From Phoronis ovalis (taxonomy: Eukaryota > Phoronida > Phoronidae): DNA of 26,095 nucleotides. Below are positions 16,098 to 26,095 of this stretch, in pieces. Numbering within the stretch: position 1 is the stretch's first letter; every line of letters starts with the position of its first letter. A model generated the notes under the pieces. It had not been told where the DNA came from and searched no databases. It saw only the letters and a list, made by a program, of their open reading frames with translations. The stretch is from the NCBI GenBank assembly GCA_028565635.1, contig JAOXYB010052612.1, positions 1 to 26,095 of the forward strand, read 5' to 3'. The position numbers and the translations under genes were made by a program.

Positions 16098-19000
16098 CTA
16101 TAAGTCTCTGAAAAAATCCTCAAAGTTTTTTTCAGGATTAGTCACCGACTCCATATGCCATGGCAATCTTGCAAATACAGACTCGCGTTTCCTCGATTTA
16201 GGGATTTCACCAAGGGTTAGTGATCTTTCTTTAACAATTCTTGGATCTATCATGCTTGGTGGATCTGCAGGAGTTCGATTTTCTTCATTGTCATTGGATG
16301 TCTTACTTACATTTTTATTAAGTCTTTTGGTTCTGATAGCAGCTGCTTCAAGGCTTTTGCGGATTCCCTACAAAAAATAAACAATAACTATTAAATGATC
16401 TATATCTGAAAAAAAAATTAAGCAATTTGATATGAATAAACAACTTTTCAATAATACATAAATCATAAATAGCTAAAAAGTGAAAATAAATAAGCTAAAG
16501 TAAGCCCATGCATACCAGCTTAAATACAGGGAAAATAAGGATGACATTTTAAAACTATTTTTGGATGTTTTCAATTATGTTTTGTTTTCTGTGTTTCAAA
16601 TTATTTATACTTACTCTATCTGATAAAGTTTTCTGCTTTAATAAGCAGGTTGCACATTGCACTTATATCTATGCAAGACTATTTGAAAACATTTTAAAAT
16701 GTTTTTTTTTTTATTGGCCAACCTGAAAATTACTAACTTAAGTTTCTAGCATATTTACTAATTTACATATTAAGCTGTACCACCATAGATTATGGAGGAC
16801 AGCTAGATTCGTTCGGGACAAGTTATTCACACTTTACACCTTCAGTCCAATTTAATGAAAAAATAGACTTGTTTAATAAAAGTATACATTATTTTTAAGA
16901 AAGGTTTTAACTTAAGGATTTTGAAAAATTACTTTACTTAGCTGTCACATGATTATGTAATCAGTAAGGAGGCCATTGTTTTTCAAATGTAAATTTCAAT
17001 ACAATATAAGTCCAACACCCCTGTAGGTACAAAGTTGAAACTTGGCCAAAATTAACTTCCAATAGAGATCTCCAAAACTGTCTCACATTTTTAAAATTTT
17101 GTGTCATTCAAAAGTTATGACTTTCCAAATTTCAACATCCAGAATGTTTTCACTTTTTTCTGACACTCATATTTTTTGAGGCACATAAATTAAGAACCAG
17201 GAACAATTAAAAAATCTGAGACACTTTATTAGAGCTCCTAGTTGGAAATTAATTTGGCCAACTTTTCAGGGTTAGTTGGACTTAGTTGGAAGTTTACATT
17301 TTGAAAAACATGAGTCTTTATCCAAAATGGCCCACTTACTGATTACACAATCAAGTAGTAAATAAGTAAAGTGATTTTTCTTAATATCCTTAAGTTTCCA
17401 AAAATGTATACTTTTTGTTAGTTTATTTTTTCATTAAACTACCCAAATTTGACTCAAAGTATAAAGTATGAATAGCTTGTCCTAAACCGGGCTAGTCATG
17501 TTAAGTGATATTGTTGAAAGTAAGAACCTTATGTGTAGTAGAGATTTAACACAGATTTACTAAAATAAAGAATAAACATAAAAAAGCTACTCGAGATTTG
17601 ACACATCTATTAAAAATGCACAAGTCATAAAAATGTTAATGAAAAAAAAATAAATGTTTAGATGAAACTTGTCAGAATTATTCAAGCATTAATAAGAAAA
17701 ATACCAGGCAAATAATAATGCAGAGCAGAAGAAAATAAATTTAAAAAATAAATACAAACTAAGATAAAATGTAACTTTAAGACAGAATATGAAGATAATT
17801 TATCAATAAAGTCACCTTTATCTCCGGAAACTCGCTGCATGCAAAAAATTGGTTATATCAATAAACAATTAATTATTACTAATTGTTCAAGAAAAAAAGA
17901 TCAATTCATCTTTAACATCTTTGTTTTCAGAATAAAGCTTATTAGTATATTTTACACCTGCCTATAAACATTGTTTGCAGTGCAAAAGGTTTTTAAGTCA
18001 GTCTGTCAATTATATATATTTATAATTGATATTGTTTAAAGGTGGCAAATAATTTTTTAAAAAGAGCAGACAAATTTAAGCTTCTCTTTGTTATGAGTTG
18101 TGTCAAATCTTAAGGGATATCAAACAACAGCAGTTGGCCTTTGTTCAGTTTTACAACTTATATTTTTTAGGTCACTCAAAGGAGACTGAATCCAGTGAGA
18201 GATGGATAGCTTAGATTATTATCTAGCTTATAATGTTAATACAAAAATTTGTCTTCATTTCCATTGTTAAAATAAGGTATAATAGTTTAAAACTAATCAA
18301 AACCGGTTCAAACCAGCTACATTCAATGTCCTATACACATATTAGATTTAACAAGCTCAGCTTACCTAGCTAGATTTCCCTCGCCCCTTTCTTTCTCTCG
18401 AAGTGCTCGTATAACACGTTTGTCTTGAAGTTCAAGTGATGCAAATGTCCTAATAACCATGAGACGTACATATTCGCTAGAATCAAGCTCTAACATTTCT
18501 ACTAAAGCACGGATGATTCGATCTGACTTCACCCCCAGTGTTCCCTGCAATGCAAATCCAACTACCATTCAAGATCTTTTACAAGTAAAAGTTCTTGTTA
18601 ATATTCATTTCTACTTAACAGTGAAATTAAAATAGCTATAAGGAAATGATATTATTAGGTTACAACAGATTCAAGCATTACAGAAGATTTGTAATATTTT
18701 TTGTATTTGTCTTCATAAGTACAAATTTGTGAGGTTGGTATACTCACTGTTATTATAAGAACCACTTCCGCAATTGTACATGCAGACAACTAATGTTTTT
18801 CAGTCCACTGACCAATCAACTTTATGCTAACCAAGGACAAATATGATTGGCTAAAACCTTGAGACCTAAGACACCTTCATGCCAGGGATATTAATCATTT
18901 AATAGAGGCTAAATATACTTCAACCAGTTGTATGACTGTGGTATAAAATATATTCTTTTGATGAAAATAACAACGCACATTTAATTACAAAAAGTAATCA

Positions 19001-22000
19001 AAATTGCCTCTATGTACAAGACCATATATAGAAGTGTCAAGTTTTGTATTTAATTTTTTTCTTGCCTCAAAACTGATACAATTAATATAATATCCAGATC
19101 ACGTATAGACACAATGAGCCATCATTGTGTTTCCAGTTAGGTGTTTGCACTAATTTGTGCAATTGAACTTGAAACTAAAAAATACATGAACGAAATAGAA
19201 TTAAAAAACTGTTCATCACCAAGGCACTGCACAAGATTGGAGTGTCATCAGCACACAGCCAATCATATGTGAGGAAGAGTCATGCATGACCACAATCTAA
19301 TTTTTTGACCTCCTGATAGTTCATGAATAATAGCCAACCAAACTGTGTTTATATATGAGTTGATGAAAGATGGAGAATTTTACAAAAAAGTATCAAGATT
19401 ACATTTTTCTTCATCACTTGGTCATAGTAATAGGGGTTATTTCTTAAATGCATTTTAGCCAGAATAATTATATAGTGTACATTAATAAATGCCATGAATG
19501 AGGTCATTAATTTTTTGTGTCATAAGCCATTTTCAAAATCAATTGCCCGTACAATTGCAAAATTGATTCTAAGAACGAGGATAAAACAACAACATGCAGC
19601 TCACCAAAGAGATTATGGCATGTGCTCTATGGTCCTCATTAGGGTCTTCAAGTCGTCTACAAAATAAACAAAAGTATATATTTAGAAAAGACTTGATTCC
19701 ATGAGACTATAATACAACAGCAAAGATTTCTCAAACCCCATCATGTGTACACGCCACAAAGCAAAACTATATACCAGTATTCAAGTAATAGCAACTAGGT
19801 AAACATGGTTTCAAATGAAAGATATGCGTTTATATTCTGATGTGTCATTAAAAACAGTTAACTTTTAGATCACTCCATTTTGCAAACAACATATACATCT
19901 ATGCATCAAGAAAATGTGTTATTTTAAGTAATAAAAAAGTGATTTTTTAGTTATTAATAATTATTAAATTATAGAAATAAAAGATCATAAGTACAAAAAG
20001 AAAATGCAATAATGTACTTCAGCATTATATTAAAACACTCTCTGTTTCCACAGATCATATCCCTTTTTGACTAGGGACACTTACTTTTCAACTCTATCAC
20101 AAGCCTTACTGAAGAGATTCAGTGCATTGATTGTTTTTGCAACTGCATGTCGGACATCCTGAAACAGTTGTAAAATGTTTAGTTATTAAAAAATTATTCA
20201 CTGTGACAGTAACGTAAAAAAAATAATTGAGAACTTCTGAAAGTAAGAGGTTGGCACCTATTTGTGTCTAATTTTTTTTAAATATGTCCCATTTCCATAT
20301 AATTATGTAAAACAACATCAGGTTGATCCATCATTTTACACATAAGATTATAACACTCAGATTATTAAAAAAAAATTACGTTAGTGTTTACAACAGATTA
20401 TATAAATATTGTGAAGTCATTGAATACTTGTGTTATATAATTGTACACACAGCAAAGAATCAAATAATAATGCCTCTCATTTTTTTCCCATATTCTACAA
20501 CCGCAATCATGTTATTTGTTTGCAAACAATTTACAAAACCTTGTTTGGATCATCCCATAACCGTCTCACTAATAAGTCAAACACTTTTTCTCCATTCTTT
20601 TCTGAGCAGACATAACGGGTACCTAAAACAAAAAAAATGTATTATAACTAACTTTTATTCTACTAGTAATTCATTACAAACAAAGGCAATAAAAATGGCC
20701 AAGTGGATACATGTAGCTATAACAGGATTGGCAAATGTATTACCATATGCCTCTCAACAAACAAACTTACACATTTATTTATTGTATGTTTTTCTCACAT
20801 TGGTATTAACCTTGTTTATAAGATGAATTTCCAAAGACAAGAAATATTTTAACTCTTCTCGCAATTTTCCTATTGTAAATAAATGTGACTAATTTATTAT
20901 GACAATAAATAACTTTTTTCTAAAAATATCATCACATTTTTCTGACAGCACTTCATTCAACAAGATAAAACCAACAAATAACCTAACTTACTTAGATAGC
21001 CATTAATTGACATGCTGTACAATTAATTGTATGGAATTGGGTAATTTTGACAAGATTTAAAAAAACTATCAAAATTAGAAATATGGTGAAATGGTAATAA
21101 TTATATACCAATATGTGTCAGCAGCTTTGCAGCAGCTACTCTATACCTCCAAACTGGAGATCTCGACAGCTGGTTCAGCACAGCATCAATAACTGTGTCA
21201 TCTTTATGATTGAGCTGTCTGACTAATATTTCTAAAGCCTACAAAAATAAAAATTTGAATAAATCACAATATGACACTGATGACATTTAAACTAGAAAGT
21301 CAGCATGAATTTCTAACTGTTTTTCATTTGGCAATCATTCCTCAACATTTTTTAACCTTTATTACTTGATTGCACAGACACATGTATTTCTGCTGTTAGT
21401 CTGCACACATACAGAGAGGCTGATCCTTTTTTGCATTCAATACAATGGTAAAGATCACTTCAATGCCATAACTAATACATGAAAAGATAACACTAATTTT
21501 AAAATGATCATATGTACCTGATACTTTGTATGCGTATCATCAGAGTCTTCAATAACTTGTCTCATTTTGTCTCTTGCACTCTTGTCAGGAACACATAGTT
21601 TACCAATACATATGGCTGCTTCAAAGGCTACCTGATCCAAGGGATCTGGATGACGACAAAAATGGCTAAGAAGTTTGATAAGCTCAGGAAATGATTCTAA
21701 ACTCTGAAAAACAAAAAGATTCACTTCATTATTATTTTTTATTATTATACATAAGAGATAATATACATGTGATAAGAAATTAGAAGGCAGCTCAAAAAAA
21801 TGTTAAGTTCATAACATCATAAAAATTTGAAAAAAGTACATCAAAAGCTTCTGATAAGAATTTACCCAGCACGGTTTTCATCTGTAAACATTTAACTGCT
21901 AACAATACTTTGTTTACAGCATTTACCTATTGCTAAGCCTAGTTGCACTGTTAGTGTGAGAGCTCAAGAACTATTTAATGCTTAGAAAACAATCCTTAAG

Positions 22001-25000
22001 ACAACTTTTAAAATCTGCCAATTATCTGCCAGAAGTTTTGTATTTGTCTTGCAACTTAACTATTCATTGACAGCCAATATGAGGATATAATTAGTGAGTG
22101 ACTGACTTACTTTATCTACATACTGAACATTTTTTCCATTAGATACATTCCGAATAAGATCTATCCGTATTTCTGTGTTTCCAAGAGTTAAATAATCTAC
22201 TATACTTGATAAGACATCTTCTTCCCAGCAACCTACCATGAAAGAATTGTTAGTATCTTAAGTTTTTCAATCAAAGTTTAATCAAGATTTTATTACAGTT
22301 TTTACTGGTGCTAAGCTTTGTTAGCACAAATTATTTGTCTTTCTAAACATGATGTCACATTAAGCTGTTTCTTACATGCAATATAAAAATTAGTTAGCTA
22401 TATTTATAGAAGATAGTCCCTTTCATTAACAACACTGCTTTCCAAGGGAGCCCTCTAATATAGAGGCTCTCAGGGTGGACACTGTTTATCCTCGGTCAAT
22501 TTTTACACCCTTTGAGAAGATGGGGCTGCCGTTTAATGTGGTCAACAGAGCCATGAGGGACACACAGTAGCCTGAAAAAATCCATCCATTATGTTCTGTG
22601 TGTTCTCATGTAACTCATCTGGACTTTATAGTCTTAACCTTCAATTTAACAAGAGTGAAAAATAAGCTATTAAATTGACCAACCAGGGATCAGCTTTTCT
22701 ATCACATTCAGCTGTGTGTAATTGACCTACTTCACAACATTTTTGTTTCAGCAGTCCACTGTTATTGCTTTTATGCATATTTCATGTAAGTTGCAATCTT
22801 ATTTGGCATTGAGTGTAACTGTGATTTAGATATAAATAAGAAGAGTATTGTTCCTTTGTTTTTCAAGATTATAAACAAAAACAGGAGACGCTAGATGAGA
22901 AGGTACAGAACACCAACAGAACAATTTATATGTTTACAGCCAGGTTTTTACACTCTTTTATCATAACTCACCAAGTGTGGCTAATGTTTTTGTAACATTG
23001 TATCTAACTTGCTCATCTTCGTCTTGTTTTAGTCGTTCTTTTAAAGCAAAAATAACCATGGCGTCACCACTTTTTAATAGTCCCAAGTGCTGCAAGAAGC
23101 AACATAAAACGTGAAAATAAAATAATTACCTTAAGACACAAAAACTGTAAGCAGTATTATTTTTTTGAAATATATGTAACAAGGAAGTCATTAAAACAAG
23201 TTGTACTTAACCTACTCGGTGTTGTTTGAAAGCACGATTGTTTTAAAGATGTCAAAACATCAGTAAATCAAAGCAGACCAATGTGGTCACAGAGCGATGA
23301 CAAAAAAAACAAATCTGCCATTGGTCTCTTTATCTTTACTGCTTATTAATGTTTTTAAAATGTTAATATTACAAAAATTATGTATTTTTCATGTTGCTGC
23401 TCATTTTATACCAAATGAATGTTCATCTATTTAAAATATGGTACCTCCTGAAGTATGCAAGTCATTATATTTTACAAGATATGAAACATACCATGGCAGC
23501 ATCTTTTCGTTCATCCACATGTGGGGATATCAAAGAACTGTGCACAATATCCTGAAAATATATTAAATTAAGTAACATATCTAAATCAGTATTCATTCAG
23601 TACCTGAGTTCTGAGAGACTTAAATTTTGACAATTTAGAACAGACAATGAAAATTTTAAAAATGCCATACAATGCAAAGAATGTTTTCAAACTTCAAATG
23701 CTGGACTCACTGTACTAGCAAAAAAAATCCAGATACAGTTCACTGCAGACATCACAGAGTCGCTACCATCTTGTTAGATGCATAGAAATTATATGATACA
23801 TGCAATGTTCCTTTTGCACTTGTACATGGTACAGTAACAACTGTAAGCATGCGTTCTAATGAATGCTAAAATATATTGTGACCAGTATTTGTCTGTATTA
23901 ATTACACTTTTTTTTCCTGTTTGACATGGTTACATTATAATTTTTACTAAATTTCCCAACCACTTGATATTTATGTAGAAGCCATTCAAGTGACAGTTAA
24001 TAGAACTTTTATCTCTACTAAATGGATTTATTACATGTATATTAGGGTTTGAAAATTATATTACAGAATTTTACAAAAACTAATTACTACTTTTTGGCTC
24101 CCAAAGTTCCAGTCATCATCAAGTGGACACTAATTCTAATAAAAACATAGTATTTTACTTTAAGGTCTCGAAAACATGAGAAGTGCATAAACTTTAACCT
24201 ATGAAGAGATAGATATAAGAAAAAAATAATATTATATAAATCAGTTAATATAAAAAAAGTTCAAGTTAATACTCTGAACTTATATAAATTAATTATTAAT
24301 ATGTTAATATAGTTTGAATTTGATTATAAGAATAATGAGATCTGATAAAAAGCCATTTGTAAGGACAAATATAATAAAATACATAACAACCTCTACACAA
24401 AAACTTTAAACTTTGTGGAAATGAGCTTTAAATAATTATATATTTACAAGAAAACAGGATCACTGTTAATTTTTTTAGTGTTCAAAGGTAATGAATTTTT
24501 AAAACTTAAGGGTTACAGGTAGATCAAAGTCAACAAAATTGTGACCTTTTAACTTTTGAAAATTCACAACATTTAAAAAAAGTATATTTAAACAGGATTT
24601 AGTGCAAAGTTTAAATTTTGTAGTTTTTTGTAGTTATTGACTTATATTTTTTTGAGAAAACATAATTTTTCCCAAAATGCCTTCTTATCAGATTGTAAGA
24701 ACTATTTTAAACCGTTTGTGAACTTGTCCAAAAATGAAAAATCTTTATTATTGTCTATTTCTTTATTAAGTAGAGATTGAAGTATATACATTATAGTCAA
24801 GTAACGTTATAGTCAAGTAACAGTGTCACAATTTCATTTCAAGTCCTTAATTGCATAAACTAATTGATGTGTATATTTTAAACAGCTCACCTTTACTCTT
24901 TCCCATTTCACACCTGTATGTTGTAAAGCACTGGACTTTGGTTTCATTTTTGCCCAATTGCTAGTCGGACCTAAAAATCATGAAAGCATAATTATATCAT

Positions 25001-25706
25001 ACAAATGCAACCTCTGAAAATGGATACATATAAATCTTAAATACAAAGTTCATAACTGCTTTGGTATGACTTCAGTATGACTTATGATTGTATGGTATAG
25101 TTACTAAATTCTGTATCACTTGATACTGTATTTTGTGGCAGACATTAAAATATAACAAATTTTACACTGAATACTTTTTTTCACGTTTTCTTGTAGGTCT
25201 TTGCAAAATTCTGAAAGTTAGTGATTTTCTATGCCAAGAAGTAATAGTTAATACATACTTTCCCAATCATTAGTTGAAGAAGCCTTTTTAGTAACAAATG
25301 GTCCTAAAAAAGCAGCAAGGCATAGAAAAATGTGAAATAAAGCATATAGCTAAGGAAAAAGCTAGCAATTACAGAATAAGCATTTCATTAATAATAATAT
25401 ACAATTTTAAATTCTATCATCCAAGATTTCCTTTATCATACAATTTATCAAATTTTCAATTTTCACCAGTTTCAAGCAAAGTGTGGACTAAAAATCTGAC
25501 CAAAAATGATCAAGTTAAAATTAAGAAAGAATCTATGATATTACTTCGACATATGTTCTTGATAATCATGGATTTTTACTAGTTTAACAGCCACCTGGTC
25601 CAGTTATCATGTATAGCAGGTAAGTTGACAATTTCATAATAATAAGCTATTAAGTGTTTTCTACCTGGTCCTATGTCATGTTCATCTTGCGGTGCACTCA
25701 AGCGGT
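16098..25706 (-). CDS. HEATR4: HEAT-repeat protein, HEATR4-like, 14 C-terminal exons (5' incomplete)
   Basis: Exons in transcript order: 25706-25665, 25303-25259, 24970-24891, 23551-23492, 23089-22972, 22232-22111, 21703-21518, 21238-21109, 20622-20540, 20158-20085, 19656-19605, 18544-18366, 17834-17816, 16367-16098. All have GT-AG borders and every phase joins, giving 485 residues to TAG. After a low-complexity start (SAPQDEHDIGPGPF) and NWAKMKPKSSALQ comes a run of helical HEAT/armadillo-like repeats: VDERKDAAMHLGLL, DEQVRYNVTKTLATLG, YRVAAAKLLTHIG, DVRHAVAKTINAL, DHRAHAIISLGTLG and SSEYVRLMVIRTFASLEL. The tail is basic and polar (RKRESVFARLPWHMESV). HEAT repeats are protein-binding scaffolds. 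The HEATR4 name rests on remembered similarity (repeat layout and a REKERGEGNLA motif after the last repeat), not on a search. The first coding exons lie off the right edge. Confidence 0.8.
16368..17815 (-). other. Last intron of the HEAT-repeat gene
   Basis: GT-AG intron of 1.45 kb. About half is taken up by a foldback element at 16800-17497. No other exon is seen. Confidence 0.65.
16800..17497. mobile_element. Large foldback (inverted repeat) element in an intron
   Basis: The left arm (16800 to about 17115) matches the reverse complement of the right arm (about 17190-17497) over almost its whole length at roughly 75% by eye. Shared blocks in order are ggacaag.tattca, tttaatgaaaaaata, aaagtatacatt, aacttaaggat, actttactta, tgtaatcagtaag, ggccatt, gtttttcaaa and agtccaac, then inner ttggccaaa and gtctca. 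Outer ends are gctag/ctagc-like. The loop is about 80-100 bases. There is no coding capacity, so it resembles a MITE or a foldback formed by two inverted element copies. Confidence 0.75.
17816..17834 (-). CDS. HEATR4: 19-base microexon of the HEAT-repeat gene
   Basis: The minus strand has acceptor TTGCATGCAG, then 19 bases, then donor GTGACT. The exon completes the split codon left by the upstream exon (phase 2) and adds EFPEIK. Without it, the upstream exon (ending ...GAGGGAAATCTAGCTAG) joined to the last exon reads into an early stop after about 19 codons. With it the frame runs through to the final TAG. The need to join two otherwise incompatible phases is strong support. Confidence 0.75.
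18545..19604 (-). other. HEAT-repeat gene intron of 1.06 kb
   Basis: AT-rich, no exon or clear repeat. Two short atatgattggct-type words in opposite orientation (near 18845 and 19258) are too weak to call a foldback. Confidence 0.5.
22233..22971 (-). other. HEAT-repeat gene intron with a GC-richer insert
   Basis: An ordinary AT-rich intron except for 22440-22575, which is markedly less AT-rich and contains a small hairpin, AGCC(C)TCT (22449-22456) with AGAGGCT (22462-22468). This may be an interspersed repeat; its borders are unclear. Confidence 0.35.
23552..24890 (-). other. HEAT-repeat gene intron of 1.34 kb
   Basis: AT-rich with no exon visible. It carries a two-copy 16-base tandem repeat, ttatagtcaagtaac(g/a), at 24791-24822. 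Confidence 0.5.
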
Positions 25707-25939
25707 CTGCAGTGTTAGAAAAATTAAACAAATCACTAATTATTAATAGTTGTTAACAGGGTAACTAAGGAGAGCAAATTAAGGCTTTTCAGTATTAAAT
25801 ATGCAACTAAGGTATCTGATGGAATAACATCAGTGGGGCATTTGTATTACATCTGAATGTGTTAATAAGCATTCTTCGTGTGTACAAACACGGGGGGGCA
25901 GGCAATATGAAAGTGGGTACGCATGTTCCAACAAAATTT

Positions 25940-26095
25940 TGCGTGAAAGGGTATTTTTTCGAACCGCCTGCGCGTTACATGCTTAGGGTCTGTTTTTTGG
26001 CTAAAATCACGAAAAGGGGTAGTTTTTTGGAGGTGTGACACTTCCTAAGGGGTGTTGTTTGGAAGTTTCACTTCGTTAGGGTAATCGTTAAAATT
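25940..26095. repeat. Degenerate G-run minisatellite at the right edge
   Basis: The motif (a)gggGTnnnnTTTTTnG returns with G-runs near 25949, 25986, 26017, 26049 and 26078, a spacing of about 29-37 bases. It is GC-richer than the rest of the window and runs off the edge. It lies upstream (in transcript sense) of the HEAT-repeat exons, probably within an intron. Confidence 0.55.

Noticed and set aside
18720-19440. Possible foldback from two opposed atatgattggct words
   Set aside because: Only about 12 bases pair; the flanks do not extend the match.
20323-20826. A 167-codon open frame on the + strand
   Set aside because: It crosses introns of the HEAT-repeat gene and runs antisense over its exon at 20540-20622. 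The translation has no domain and is driven by AT composition.
1-26095. tRNA, rRNA, CRISPR or phage-like modules
   Set aside because: No cloverleaf-type TψC box, no spaced identical repeats with unique spacers, and no prokaryotic gene organisation were seen on either strand.

Overview
The window is AT-rich DNA from a non-vertebrate animal. The genes are split by GT-AG introns, the spacers and introns are full of small hairpin repeats, and the three protein families I can place are metazoan. I cannot fix the species; a marine invertebrate such as a mollusc-like or cnidarian-like animal is an inference only. There are no rRNA, tRNA, CRISPR or bacterial operon features.

Left part (1-6.1 kb, + strand): a five-exon sigma-class glutathione S-transferase (GST) locus at 1590-3425. 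Its N-terminal half is broken: an amber stop lies at the catalytic tyrosine codon, three indels lie in exons 1 and 2, and a splice donor is mutated. Its last three exons are fully open. A second, much shorter GST relic at about 5797-5943, with a matching 3' flank, shows an old tandem duplication. Between and after them lie a long foldback element (5008-5246) and a cluster of AAGGAAAAA hairpins.

Middle part (7.5-12.9 kb): a small two-exon gene on + (7532-10434) for a predicted two-helix membrane protein I do not recognise, with a 2.4-kb intron carrying several repeats. It faces, tail to tail, an intronless Ras-superfamily gene of the RASD/Di-Ras type on the - strand (11845-12816), which has a TATA box about 80 bases upstream of its start codon.

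12.9-16 kb: a gene-poor spacer with hairpins, a minisatellite and one doubtful small ORF.

Right part (16.1-25.7 kb, - strand): fourteen 3' exons of a HEAT-repeat protein, best matched from memory to HEATR4. All intron phases join without conflict, and one exon is a 19-base microexon. The gene continues beyond the right edge. Its last intron holds a foldback of about 700 bases. The window ends in a G-run minisatellite with a period of about 31 bases.

The genes do not form a pathway; they are neighbours on an animal chromosome. No new multi-gene system is evident. The most unusual items are the one-sided decay of the GST gene, the microexon and large foldback in the HEAT-repeat gene, and the unprenylated-looking Ras protein.
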